Of a stretch of 64,000 nucleotides of DNA, positions 44,965-53,426 are shown piece by piece (within the stretch, counting starts at the first letter, position 1; each line of letters opens with the position of its first letter). The position numbers and the translations under genes were made by a program. This DNA is from JAKJGA01 sp029554345 (GTDB taxonomy: Bacteria; Spirochaetota; UBA4802; JAFGJZ01). The stretch lies in contig DAOPBR010000009.1 in the NCBI GenBank assembly GCA_035395685.1, positions 1 through 64,000 of the forward strand, read 5' to 3'. The notes beneath the pieces were generated by a model, which was not told where the DNA came from, did not search any database, and saw only the letters and a list, made by a program, of their open reading frames with translations.

Positions 44965-45957
44965 TCACTTGATTACAAGTTCCGCGTGAAGCGCTCCGGC
45001 ATCCTTCAGCGCTTTGATAATGGCAACCAAATCCGAGCCGCTTGCATTAACGTAATTTAATGCATCGACAAGATCCTTAACCGTTGAAGATTCTTTTATC
45101 ATTGCCGCAGCAGTTTTTTCCGTTTGACCGTCAATCTTAACAGTCAAGCCGTCCTTTGAAACAACGCTTTCTGATATCTTAACATCGCTTCCCATGACGA
45201 TTGTTCCGTCTTTTTCATTGATAACGACTTTTGCCTTATACTTCGGGGTAACTTCCATTTCCATTATTTTCGAGATAAATTCGCTCTGTGAAATATCAGT
45301 CGGAAAATTAAAAGTAATTCTTCCGCTTTGTGACACTAGAGGTTTCGCATCCGGATATTCTTCCTCAACCATTTTCGAAAGCTCATCAGCAACCGAGAAA
45401 TCAAGTTCATTCAGCACAAGAGTAAATGAGTTGTTTTGGATAAATTCTGTTTCAACATTCTTTTCGACAAGCGCACCCTGCGAAACGAATCCGCTTGTTT
45501 TTACGCTTTTCATTTTATTTTTTGAATTTTCTTTGAGAGTCAGATTGCCCTGCGCAACAGCGTAAATAACATCATCAGCCCCTTTCAAAGCCGACTGAAG
45601 AAGAACGCCTCCATCTAGCGATTTAGCATCTCCGATTGAAGCGACTGTAACATCAATACGGTCGCCGACTCTGACGATCGACGGAAGCTTAGCTGTAACC
45701 AAAACTGCCGCCGCATTTTTCGATTTAAATATATCGGGATCACTGATTCCCATGTTCTTCAATAGATTCTTCATGCTTGCGTTAGTTAGAGCAAGCTTTG
45801 AATCACCGCTTCCCTGAAGACCAACGACAATTCCGTAACCTATCAACTGATTTTCTTTTAAACCGTCTATGAAACAAAAGTCTCTGACTTTTACTGTTGA
45901 TTCAGCCAAAAGTATAATTGGTATAAACAGCATTACTGTCAGAATTATTTTTTTCAT
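44965..45957 (-). CDS. flgI: Flagellar P-ring protein FlgI
   Basis: FlgI forms the ring around the flagellar rod in the peptidoglycan layer. A signal peptide (about 1-18) precedes VRDFCFIDGLKENQLIGYGIVVGLQGSGDS, LLKNMGI, NAAAVLVTAKLP, GDRIDVTVASIGDAKSLDGG and the C-terminal VKDLVDALN-like VKDLVDALNYVNAS and IIKALKDAGALHAELVI. At 330 residues it is slightly shorter than enteric FlgI (about 365). Overlaps flgH by 4 nt. Confidence 0.96.
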   Translation of the reverse strand: MKKIILTVMLFIPIILLAESTVKVRDFCFIDGLKENQLIGYGIVVGLQGSGDSKLALTNASMKNLLKNMGISDPDIFKSKNAAAVLVTAKLPSIVRVGDRIDVTVASIGDAKSLDGGVLLQSALKGADDVIYAVAQGNLTLKENSKNKMKSVKTSGFVSQGALVEKNVETEFIQNNSFTLVLNELDFSVADELSKMVEEEYPDAKPLVSQSGRITFNFPTDISQSEFISKIMEMEVTPKYKAKVVINEKDGTIVMGSDVKISESVVSKDGLTVKIDGQTEKTAAAMIKESSTVKDLVDALNYVNASGSDLVAIIKALKDAGALHAELVIK

Positions 45958-46583
45958 CGACGTGTAAGCTCCTCAAGCATTCTATTGATATAATCAACGA
46001 TTATTCTCTGCTTCTCTGTTTCCGTTAAATCACCTTTAGCCTGCTCCCCTTCAGCCGGAGCAGGTCGATTGAGATTCATTCCTATTCCGCGCTTAGTACT
46101 CATAATATCCAGACGAAAGTTAACTATATTATCAGCCTTTATTACACTGCCGTTTAATAGAGCCGGATCTACAATTCCGCTGACTGCAAACCTGGTAAAA
46201 ACACCGTTGATTATATATTCTTTTGATCCGGCTATCGCGAAATTTCTGCCCTGAGCTCCCGTAATTACAGCTGCAATATTCATATTGAGAGCATTTTTAG
46301 AATCAACTGTTAATGTATCATTATTATCAGAACTTCTGTCGGATTTTATCTTTGGAAGGAATCCTGTCAGATTTATATCCGGATTCGACGTGATATCAGA
46401 ATTGCTCTTGCTCTTCATGTTTAGTGTAAACTTCATTCTGCTTAAGTCAGAAACAGAAACCACTACGGTATCACCGACTCTTACAGCTTCCGCTGATGAA
46501 TATATATTTCTGTCGCGCCATAAAGTTTTGCTTTCAATCAGCACAGAAAAAAGAATAACAGATATAATAAAATATTTTTTCAT
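45954..46583 (-). CDS. flgH: Flagellar L-ring protein FlgH without lipobox
   Basis: FlgH forms the outer-membrane ring. The family pattern is seen in SKTLWRDRNIYSSAEAVRVGDTVVVSV, MNIAAVITGAQGRNFAIAGSKEYIINGV, SGIVDPALLNGSVIKADNIVNFRLD and GMNLNRP (the MGW-like C-terminal motif is altered). A signal peptide is present, but the usual lipobox cysteine is absent; the protein has no Cys near residue 18. Length 209 residues. Overlaps flgA and flgI by 4 nt each. Confidence 0.9.
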   Translation of the reverse strand: MKKYFIISVILFSVLIESKTLWRDRNIYSSAEAVRVGDTVVVSVSDLSRMKFTLNMKSKSNSDITSNPDINLTGFLPKIKSDRSSDNNDTLTVDSKNALNMNIAAVITGAQGRNFAIAGSKEYIINGVFTRFAVSGIVDPALLNGSVIKADNIVNFRLDIMSTKRGIGMNLNRPAPAEGEQAKGDLTETEKQRIIVDYINRMLEELTRR

Positions 46584-47086
46584 ATTCCGATCTCCACGAC
46601 CTTGTCCGGACTCAGTATACCTTTTATATATCCTTTTTTCCCGAGTTCAACAGTTACCCTGTCTCCGCTTGCGGCGTCCTTCTGGGCAATACCCATGAAT
46701 TCAAGAATTATCCCTTTTCTTTTAACTACTACATCAACCTTATCGCCTTTAAATACAATAATTTCGCGCGGAGGTTTTTCTTCTTTTTCTTTCAGAGTCA
46801 ACCGGACCCCGCTGCCGTAAATTATAACAGGCTCGGATGAAATATCTTTTAAAGCTTCTTTAAGTTCACGTAAATCGATTATTGAATCAGAATAATACTT
46901 ACGGTCAATGACAGCTTCTCGGACATGATCGCTTTCTTCACTTCCGCCTTCAACAAATGCTATATCTGAAACTTTAACCGCACTTGAATCATGTACCGCA
47001 TTAGGATATAAAAATACCTTAATATCAGCCATTAGAAATACCGGCAGAAACAATAAAATCATACCCAGTTTATAAAAAGCCTTCAT
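46580..47086 (-). CDS. flgA: Flagellar P-ring assembly chaperone FlgA
   Basis: FlgA is a periplasmic chaperone for P-ring assembly. A signal peptide (about 1-21) is followed by an SAF-like region (KVSDIAFVEG), and the C-terminal beta-clip (VVKRKGIILEFMGIAQKDAASGDRVTVELGKKG, ending in VVEIGI) is typical. At 168 residues it is shorter than enteric FlgA (about 220). It overlaps flgH by 4 nt and its ATG overlaps the flgG stop by 1 nt. Confidence 0.88.
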   Translation of the reverse strand: MKAFYKLGMILLFLPVFLMADIKVFLYPNAVHDSSAVKVSDIAFVEGGSEESDHVREAVIDRKYYSDSIIDLRELKEALKDISSEPVIIYGSGVRLTLKEKEEKPPREIIVFKGDKVDVVVKRKGIILEFMGIAQKDAASGDRVTVELGKKGYIKGILSPDKVVEIGI

Positions 47087-47880
47087 CAGCGTTTGAGCCC
47101 TATCGCTGTCGCAAGCATTGAATCCGAAGTCTGAATGGCTTTTGAATTGGTTTCATAAGCTCTCTGGGCAACAATCATATTAACCATTTCTTCGACGACT
47201 TTAACATTACTCATTTCAAGAAAACCCTGATGAACTTTTGCCATTCCGTTCATTCCAGGCTGACCGGGAATTTCTTCGCCGCTTGCCGCAGTTGTTTTGT
47301 ATAAATTACTTCCGATACTTGAAAGTCCCGCCGGATTGACAAAACGGTAAATTTCCATCGTTCCTACTTCAACAGGATCTTCATCTCCGATTACATTTAC
47401 AGAAATTCTTCCGTCCTTGCTTATGCTCAAAGTGTCCATGATAAAATCTTCAGGAAGAACAACAGGAGGCTCAAGAAGATAACCGTTGGAAGTTACAAGC
47501 TGACGGTTAGAATCAACCTTAAAAGATCCGTCGCGTGTATACGCCTCGCTGCCGTCATAAAGAAGAACCTTGAAAAATCCTTCACCTTCAAGGGCAATAT
47601 CAGTCTTATTCTCTGTCGATTGAAGAGAACCCTGCTGAAACATTTTCTGTGTTGCAGAAACACGCGCACCGTGACCAACCTGAATTCCTGTAGGAATTTC
47701 AGTTATTTCCGTCGCTGGAGTTCCGGCCATAAGTTCAGTCTGGTAAATCAAATCTTCAAATTCGGCTCTCATCTTTTTAAAGCCGTAAGTATTCACGTTG
47801 GCAAGGTTATTAGAAATAGTATCGATGTGAAACTGCTGGCTTGTCATTCCGCTCGCAGCAGTCCAAAGTGATCTCATCAT
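47086..47880 (-). CDS. flgG: Flagellar distal rod protein FlgG
   Basis: FlgG is the distal rod subunit. The N-terminus MMRSLWTAASGM and NNLANVNTYGFKKMRAEF are hallmarks; the C-terminus ends EMVNMIVAQRAYETNSKAIQTSDSMLATAI as in all rod/hook proteins. I chose the ATG at 47880 because AGAGGTG lies 5 nt upstream and it fits the family; the frame opens at 47895. First gene of the operon flgG-flgA-flgH-flgI-flgJ-etf-like pair-TPR-dprA. Confidence 0.96.
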   Translation of the reverse strand: MMRSLWTAASGMTSQQFHIDTISNNLANVNTYGFKKMRAEFEDLIYQTELMAGTPATEITEIPTGIQVGHGARVSATQKMFQQGSLQSTENKTDIALEGEGFFKVLLYDGSEAYTRDGSFKVDSNRQLVTSNGYLLEPPVVLPEDFIMDTLSISKDGRISVNVIGDEDPVEVGTMEIYRFVNPAGLSSIGSNLYKTTAASGEEIPGQPGMNGMAKVHQGFLEMSNVKVVEEMVNMIVAQRAYETNSKAIQTSDSMLATAIGLKR

Positions 47881-47917
47881 AAAGGCACCTCTCAAAAAAT
47901 ACAGTCTTTCATATTGA

Positions 47918-47944
47918 ATTTCGGTCTTTTTTGAGATTAATTGA
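47918..47944 (-). promoter_or_regulatory. Possible sigma28 (FliA)-like promoter of flgG
   Basis: On the minus strand, TCAA (47941-47944) and ACCGAAAT (47918-47925) are exactly 15 nt apart. This resembles the flagellar sigma factor consensus TAAA-N15-GCCGATAA, with four central matches in the -10. Confidence 0.35.
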
Positions 47945-47982
47945 GTAATTTTTTGATTATGTCGCTAAGAAATCAGAGTGTT

Positions 47983-48171
47983 TCATGAAATTTCTTTCTG
48001 GAGCTTTTTTTCGCATCTTTTCAGAATCTTATCTATTCTGGAGAGTTCTTTTTCGAAATCAGAAAAATCTTCCCGGCTGATGCCCTTTCGGAATTTTTTA
48101 GCTATTTTTATCTTAGCCTGAGCATAAACCAAAAGCGCTTCCCGCAAAGAAAACTCATCCTTCTGATCCAT
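47983..48171 (-). CDS. Small charged helical protein
   Basis: A 62-residue protein, highly charged and helical, probably a short coiled coil (FEKELSRIDKILKRCEKKLQKE). A strong GGAGG ribosome site 6 nt before the ATG supports expression. It lies just upstream of the flgG operon and in the same direction. No family recognised. Confidence 0.65.
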   Translation of the reverse strand: MDQKDEFSLREALLVYAQAKIKIAKKFRKGISREDFSDFEKELSRIDKILKRCEKKLQKEIS

Positions 48172-48273
48172 TCCAACCTCCGAAAAGCTTATTTAATGCT
48201 TACCGTATTATGTTACATTAGAATTCCTTAAGTTTCAAGAATTTTTTAAAAAAAGTCCAATGATATTTTTTTC

Positions 48274-48301
48274 TTGCAAACGTTTGCTATTAGAATAATT
48301 T
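48274..48301 (+). promoter_or_regulatory. GH9 promoter with LacI/PurR-type operator
   Basis: GCAAACGTTTGC (48276-48287) is a perfect 12 bp palindrome with a central CG, the form of LacI/PurR-family operators. It overlaps a TTGCAA -35 (48274-48279); TAATTT (48296-48301) is a -10 at 16 nt. A repressor here would block transcription of the glycosidase gene. Confidence 0.55.
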
Positions 48302-48327
48302 GGCATTAATTACTGGATGGTGCAATT

Positions 48328-50019
48328 ATGAAAAAAATACAATTTATGATTTTATGCCTATCAGCTTTCATTTTACTGATATCATGCGGAAAAAGCAAAA
48401 AACTCAGTTCAGATAAAGCTATCAGGGCAATACAGACAGCTTTTTACCCTGAATCTCCGAAATATTTTGTCGCAGTAGGAACCGATGAATCTTCATTTGA
48501 AGTTCATAAAGTCGGAGGCGAAATGGTTTTCAGCGGAAAACTTGAAAAACGCGGAATATGGGATCTCTCTAATGAAGATGTAAAAAACGGAAATTTTACA
48601 AATCTTAAGGAACCGGGGGAATATATCATTAAAATTAAGGGGCTTGATGATTCATATCCCTTTAAAATTTCAAATGAAGCAAACAAAGAAACTCTAAAAG
48701 CTTCAGTAAAAGCATTTTATTATCAGAGATGTTCTGTTCCTCTCAAAGAAAAACATGCAGGTCTCTGGAAACGCAACGCCGGGCATCCAGATTTAAATCT
48801 TCAATTTGATAAAACAGTCGGCAAAGAAGGCAGAAAATCCGTTCCTGGAGGATGGTATGACGCGGGGGATTACGGCAAATATATAGTCAACGCCGGAATA
48901 TCATGCCAGACTCTACTTTCACTCTACGAACTTTACCCTTCTGCAATAGGCGATGATCTGAATATTCCGGAAAGCGGAAACGGAAAAAGCGATCTCCTGG
49001 ATGAAATCAAATATGAACTTGACTGGTTTAAAACCATGCAGGATTCAGACGGAGGTGTATTCTTTAAAGTTGCCACAAACCAATGGCCCCCGATGGTAAT
49101 GCCCGAAGACGACAAGGTAGAACGTTTCATAATCGGAAAATCTACAACATCCACACTGAACTTTGCTGCGTCAATGGCACAGGCCGGAAGAGTATATAAA
49201 GAATATAATTCTTCTTATGCAGCGGATTGCATCAAACGTGCTGAAGCTGCTGTAAAATGGGCTGAAGCAAATCCGAACATTAAAGAACCGGACAATACCA
49301 ACGGTTCAGGACCTTATGAAGATACAGATTTTTCAGATGAATTCCTCGCTGCATATACTGAACTTTTCATAACCACCGGAAAAGACGAATATGCAAAACA
49401 TGTTGAAAACATGATAAAACCTGACGGTATAAAAAAACCTGCAGAATGGCAAAATCTTATGGTACTAGCATATCATTCAATAGCTGTAACAGAAAATACA
49501 TTCAGCGAAACAGTTAAAAATAACGCAAAAAAAGCAGTAACCTCATTTGCTGACAATACACTTTCTGAAATAAAAAAAAATCCATATAGAATACCTATCA
49601 ATAAACGTTTCAGATGGGGGTCCAATTCCGATATCGCTAACTACGGTATATCTCTGATATACGCATACCGTATAACAAATGATAAAAAATATCTTTACGC
49701 GGCATCAGAAATGATGGATTATATTTTCGGAAGAAACGCAGTAAACTATTGTTTTATGGGCGGTTTTGGATCAAATCCCGTCATTCAGCCGCATCACAGA
49801 CCCAGTTCAGCTGACGGAGTAAAACCTCCTGTGCCCGGATTGATAGCCGGCGGAGCAAATCAGGGAAGAGAAGACGGTCAGTCTTACTTTGATTTTTCTC
49901 CTGCAAAATGTTATGTTGATGCGGGAGGAGCTTATTCCTGCAATGAAATAGCAATAAACTGGAACGCACCAGTCGCATTTATTCTCGGTGCTCTTGAATC
50001 AGAGTTTGGGAAAAACTAA
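48328..50019 (+). CDS. Glycoside hydrolase family 9 lipoprotein (endoglucanase-like)
   Basis: GH9 enzymes cut beta-glucans such as cellulose by inversion. Signal peptide and lipobox ILLISC (Cys20), then an Ig-like N-terminal domain (about 30-118; SPKYFVAVGTDESSFEVHK, GEYIIKI), then the alpha/alpha barrel. The catalytic bases lie in GGWYDAGDYGKY (174-185; Asp178, Asp181), the His in PHHRPS (488-493), and the acid Glu540 in CNEIAINWNAP. All key residues are present. Membrane-anchored, so it probably acts on short glucans or a cell-surface glycan. ThuA-like gene follows after 4 nt. Confidence 0.92.
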   Translation: MKKIQFMILCLSAFILLISCGKSKKLSSDKAIRAIQTAFYPESPKYFVAVGTDESSFEVHKVGGEMVFSGKLEKRGIWDLSNEDVKNGNFTNLKEPGEYIIKIKGLDDSYPFKISNEANKETLKASVKAFYYQRCSVPLKEKHAGLWKRNAGHPDLNLQFDKTVGKEGRKSVPGGWYDAGDYGKYIVNAGISCQTLLSLYELYPSAIGDDLNIPESGNGKSDLLDEIKYELDWFKTMQDSDGGVFFKVATNQWPPMVMPEDDKVERFIIGKSTTSTLNFAASMAQAGRVYKEYNSSYAADCIKRAEAAVKWAEANPNIKEPDNTNGSGPYEDTDFSDEFLAAYTELFITTGKDEYAKHVENMIKPDGIKKPAEWQNLMVLAYHSIAVTENTFSETVKNNAKKAVTSFADNTLSEIKKNPYRIPINKRFRWGSNSDIANYGISLIYAYRITNDKKYLYAASEMMDYIFGRNAVNYCFMGGFGSNPVIQPHHRPSSADGVKPPVPGLIAGGANQGREDGQSYFDFSPAKCYVDAGGAYSCNEIAINWNAPVAFILGALESEFGKN

Positions 50020-50023
50020 AATT

Positions 50024-50653
50024 ATGAAAAAAATAATTATTTTCGGAAGCAATACCGAAGCGACTTATCATCCGATTAATCCTGTAAGAGATTATTTCAC
50101 ATCCGCCCTTTCAGGCGGATATGAAATAATCTTCTCTGATAATATTTCGGATATAAGCAAACTTTCATCAGGAGAATTTCGTTGTGCAATTTCATATTTT
50201 GATCTTTGGGATAAAACAATTCCGGATCAGGTTATACAGCAAATTCATTCATTCATAAAATACGGCGGAGGATTTCTCGTTATCCACAACGGAATATCAC
50301 TTCAGAGCAATCACAGATTCCGCGATATAATCGGAGCGGAATTCAAAGAGCATCCCGTATATCAAAAGATAAATTATCATGTTTCGAAGAAACATTTCAT
50401 TACTGAAAACATTGACGACTTTTCAATAAACGAAGAACCTTATATTTTTAATTTTTACGATTTCGATTCTTTCAACGTTATAATTGAAAGCACATCAGAG
50501 GACGGAACTTCTTCACCTTCGTTATGGATAAAAGATACCGGCAAAGGCCGGATTGCATATCTCGCGCCGGGTCATGACAAAAAAACATTTGAGAACGAGA
50601 ACATTCAAAAGCTTATTAGAAATGCAGCAGACTGGTGTTCTACCAATGCATGA
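50024..50653 (+). CDS. ThuA-like domain protein
   Basis: A 209-residue ThuA/trehalose-utilisation-like protein with a class I glutamine amidotransferase-type fold. YGGGFLVIHNGISL, FRDIIGAEFKEHP and GRIAYLAPGHDKKTFEN are typical. I chose the ATG at 50024 (MKKIIIFGSN), 4 nt after the GH9 stop; the open frame extends 36 nt further into GH9. ThuA-like proteins often sit in sugar-use loci, which fits GH9 here. The substrate is unknown. Confidence 0.85.
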   Translation: MKKIIIFGSNTEATYHPINPVRDYFTSALSGGYEIIFSDNISDISKLSSGEFRCAISYFDLWDKTIPDQVIQQIHSFIKYGGGFLVIHNGISLQSNHRFRDIIGAEFKEHPVYQKINYHVSKKHFITENIDDFSINEEPYIFNFYDFDSFNVIIESTSEDGTSSPSLWIKDTGKGRIAYLAPGHDKKTFENENIQKLIRNAADWCSTNA

Positions 50654-51344
50654 TCTTGCCCTTGTAATCCATATATATTGGATCATTCAGGGCAAAATCT
50701 TTTTCAGCAAGGTCGAATATTCCGTCTGCCGATTCTTTTGAATCGATGTCAGCTTTAGATCCGCCCATGTCTGTTCTCATCCATCCGGGATGAACAGCTA
50801 TTACTTTAATTCTATCTTTTTTTAAATAATTCTGAAGAAGTATGCTCTGCATATTTACCGAGGCTTTTGACATACAGTAATCAAACTCTTTTTCTCTCCA
50901 GCAATCCGACAAGCTTCCAGCTTCTGATGAAATATTTAATATCAGCTTTTTATCTCCGTTTTTTACAAAGGGAAGAAATGATTTAACTATTCTTAACGGA
51001 CCGAGTGAATTAATATTATGGGTTCTCAAGGCAATATCAAAATCAACATTTTCAAGAGAAGCATATGATTCTTCAAAATGAACTCCCGCGTTATTGAGAA
51101 GAATGTCAATACTCCCTTCCGCATTTAATCTTGAAAATTCACTTGCAGCCTTGAAAACTGATTCATCAGAAGAAACGTCCATACGAATCAGTTTTATAGA
51201 ATTGTTTTTCTTTGATAGTTTAATCAAGCTGTCAGGTTTTTCTTCAAGATGTGCAGCATATACATCATATCCGTTATCAGAAAATTTCTCAACAAGAGAT
51301 AATCCCAGTCCTTTATCAGCACCTGTAATTAAAATTGATTTCAT
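50640..51344 (-). CDS. Short-chain dehydrogenase/reductase
   Basis: A 234-residue SDR oxidoreductase. ILITGADKGLGLSLVEKF is the TGxxxGxG cofactor motif, ILLNNAG the NNAG motif, NISSEAGS and YCMSKASV the catalytic Ser and YxxxK, and AVHPGWMRTDMGG follows. I chose the ATG at 51344 because GGAGGTG lies 4 nt upstream; the frame opens at 51371. It converges with the ThuA gene (14 nt overlap). The operator-like site upstream suggests joint control with GH9. Confidence 0.9.
   Translation of the reverse strand: MKSILITGADKGLGLSLVEKFSDNGYDVYAAHLEEKPDSLIKLSKKNNSIKLIRMDVSSDESVFKAASEFSRLNAEGSIDILLNNAGVHFEESYASLENVDFDIALRTHNINSLGPLRIVKSFLPFVKNGDKKLILNISSEAGSLSDCWREKEFDYCMSKASVNMQSILLQNYLKKDRIKVIAVHPGWMRTDMGGSKADIDSKESADGIFDLAEKDFALNDPIYMDYKGKIMHW
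50656..50695 (+). terminator. Terminator-like nested hairpin after ThuA gene
   Basis: A 7 bp outer stem (50656-50662/50689-50695) encloses a 5 bp inner stem (50667-50671/50679-50683) and is followed by AATCTTTTT. It begins 3 nt after the ThuA stop, within the 3' end of the convergent SDR gene. Confidence 0.5.
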
Positions 51345-51356
51345 ATACACCTCCGC

Positions 51357-51368
51357 GCAAACGTTTTC
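51357..51368 (-). promoter_or_regulatory. Second LacI/PurR-type operator-like site
   Basis: GCAAACGTTTTC (plus strand) matches the perfect palindrome at 48276-48287 at 11 of 12 positions. It lies just upstream of the SDR ribosome site, in a position to repress the SDR gene. Confidence 0.45.
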
Positions 51369-51404
51369 CACATATATTGCAGAAGTGATATTTTATCAAG
51401 CTTT

Positions 51405-51917
51405 TTATAAAAAAGAATTCTCAATAATCTCTTTTACTTTTCTCATTGCAGATGGAAAACTTTCTTTTTCGTCTTTATTAAAATCAGAAAGGACATAGTC
51501 CGCTACAGACATTGATGGATCAGGCCGGCCAATACCGAAACGAATTCTTTTAAATTCACCGCTTCCGCCCATCTGCATTATTGAACGTATTCCATTATGT
51601 CCTTTATGCCCACCGCCATCTTTTAATCTGATATCACCGAAAGGAATTTCCAGTTCATCATGTATAACTATAATAGAATTAAAATCACAGTTTGAAGCTT
51701 TCATAAAAGGTATAACAGCTTCGCCGCTTAAGTTCATAAATGTCTGAGGAAAAATAACCGAAAACTGTTGAGATTGAGAAAAAAGCAGATTACCTTTTTT
51801 CTTAGGTTGAGGTAAATTGAACTCCGAAATAAGAAAATCTCCCGCAAGAAAACCTGCATTATGCCTGTTCCATTTATATTTTACACCGGGGTTTCCCAGA
51901 CATACAATTATTTTCAT
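51405..51917 (-). CDS. pth: Peptidyl-tRNA hydrolase
   Basis: Pth recycles tRNA from dropped-off peptidyl-tRNA. IIVCLGNPGVKYKWNRHNAGF holds the catalytic His, FMNLSGEAVIPFM, VIHDELEIPFG with the catalytic Asp, and GGGHKGHNGIRSI follow. At 170 residues it is slightly short (usual 185-195). Its ATG overlaps the STAS stop by one base (TAATG). Confidence 0.95.
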   Translation of the reverse strand: MKIIVCLGNPGVKYKWNRHNAGFLAGDFLISEFNLPQPKKKGNLLFSQSQQFSVIFPQTFMNLSGEAVIPFMKASNCDFNSIIVIHDELEIPFGDIRLKDGGGHKGHNGIRSIMQMGGSGEFKRIRFGIGRPDPSMSVADYVLSDFNKDEKESFPSAMRKVKEIIENSFL

Positions 51918-52252
51918 TAAAGAATATTATTCTCGGCTTCTTCAATCGAGTCATATATTGTTAGATGGCGATCGACACCTGTAATAACAAACAATTCCCG
52001 TATGTCATCACGTAAACCGCTGACAACGAATTTTGTTCTATTGTCATTGGCTTCGTTCATACAGGAAAACAAAAGACCAAGAGCTGCACTGCAGAGAAAG
52101 GAAACATCGCGCATATCAATTATAATATCTTTACTTTTCAAATTAAGATACTTCTTAATTTCCTTATGTGCACCCTCGGTAAACTCATTAGAAAGAGATC
52201 CCGCAAAAGTAACAACAGCATAAGTTCCTTTGTCTGCACTTTCAATATTCAT
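51917..52252 (-). CDS. STAS-domain anti-sigma factor antagonist
   Basis: A 111-residue STAS domain like SpoIIAA/RsbV. DIIIDMRDVSFLCSAALGLLFSCM gives the family loop; the usual DSSG reads LCSA, keeping the second serine, the phospho-acceptor site in SpoIIAA. First of a STAS-pth unit with its own strong promoter. Regulation of pth by this gene is not implied; the pairing may be only co-transcription. Confidence 0.88.
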   Translation of the reverse strand: MNIESADKGTYAVVTFAGSLSNEFTEGAHKEIKKYLNLKSKDIIIDMRDVSFLCSAALGLLFSCMNEANDNRTKFVVSGLRDDIRELFVITGVDRHLTIYDSIEEAENNIL

Positions 52253-52270
52253 AGTATCTGTCCGTAATTT

Positions 52271-52298
52271 ATCATAATATTAATATTTATTACGTCAA
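52271..52298 (-). promoter_or_regulatory. Strong sigma70-type promoter of STAS-pth unit
   Basis: On the minus strand, TTGACG (52293-52298) and TATGAT (52271-52276) are 16 nt apart, about 20 nt before the STAS start codon. Confidence 0.65.
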
Positions 52299-52317
52299 GT
52301 CATTTTCGCCTAATCGC

Positions 52318-53424
52318 TCAGTACCCTTTTTTAACATTGATACCGGAGTAATAATATTTCAAAATAAATGAATAATCCTTTCCCTTCTCAGCAAGTTTTT
52401 TAGCACCATACTGACACATTCCTACACCATGCCCCCAGCCTTTTCCATCAAAAACTATATTTTTTCCACTGATACTTGTTGTAAAATATAATGATCTCAA
52501 CCGTTCAGCACCGATTATTCTCCTAAACTCATTTCCGCTAAGTACTATTTCACCGCTCGAATGACGTATAATCACAGTTATAACTCTTTCAGAAGAACGT
52601 TTCAGGTTAATAGATTTAATTTTTCCGGTTTGTTTTCCATTTTTTTCAAGTAATGACTTGATTTCGCTTACTGATATCTTTTCTTTCCATTCATATTTTG
52701 GAGAATCAGAGCAATATTCACATTTAATTCTTTTAAGATATGGAAGGTTCTTGCCTGACCACACATTGCCATTATCAGAAGTCCAACCTCCGCATGTAGA
52801 ATGGAAAAAAGACAACACTGGTTCACCGTCATAAGTCATTATCAGACCTGAAGTTTTATCAACAGCAGTATTGCCCGACTTACTTTCTGAAGAATACCCT
52901 TTATAAACCTGAAAACTGGTTGTACAATCCAGATCATAATTTATATTAGATTTTTTATTCAAGAAATATACGGCATAAGTCCTTGCCGCAACTGCTTGAG
53001 CCTTAAGAGCTTCAATGTGCCAGTTACCGCTCATTTCACAAGAGACTACACCTTTCAAATAATCTTCAAGAGATATTCTGTTACAGACTTCAATTCTATT
53101 TGCAATTTTTCTAATGATTAGTGAACCGCGGTACTTCACACCGTTAACTCCGATAATGCCGTCGGATGATTCTAATAACATCTCAGACTTAACTTCTGTT
53201 GGTTTTATTTCAATTGAACGTTTTGAATTTAAAACTGTGGAGAAATATTTTGAATTAAGTTTCGCTGATGTAAATATATTAATCTTTTCTGCTCCCGCAA
53301 TTATTCTAACATCAATTGTTTTAAAATCAGATGATGAATATTTTCCGCTTTGCTTTATGCGCAAAGCGGATGGAGAACAAGAAAGTATTAGGCAAGAAAA
53401 AGCTATAGCAAAATATTTCTTCAC
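52318..53424 (-). CDS. SpoIID/LytB-domain lipoprotein
   Basis: A 368-residue lipoprotein (lipobox LILSCS, Cys16). The SpoIID domain, a lytic transglycosylase that cuts denuded glycan strands, is clear: VCNRISLEDYLKGVVSCEMSGNWHIEALKAQAVAARTYAV, FFHSTCGGWTSDNGNVW and GWGHGVGMCQYGAKKLAEKG. The conserved EM-S-WHxEALKAQAVAART Glu is present. No other sporulation gene is here, so it is a general wall remodeller. It lies 2 nt after xer. Confidence 0.9.
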   Translation of the reverse strand: MKKYFAIAFSCLILSCSPSALRIKQSGKYSSSDFKTIDVRIIAGAEKINIFTSAKLNSKYFSTVLNSKRSIEIKPTEVKSEMLLESSDGIIGVNGVKYRGSLIIRKIANRIEVCNRISLEDYLKGVVSCEMSGNWHIEALKAQAVAARTYAVYFLNKKSNINYDLDCTTSFQVYKGYSSESKSGNTAVDKTSGLIMTYDGEPVLSFFHSTCGGWTSDNGNVWSGKNLPYLKRIKCEYCSDSPKYEWKEKISVSEIKSLLEKNGKQTGKIKSINLKRSSERVITVIIRHSSGEIVLSGNEFRRIIGAERLRSLYFTTSISGKNIVFDGKGWGHGVGMCQYGAKKLAEKGKDYSFILKYYYSGINVKKGY

Positions 53425-53426
53425 AA

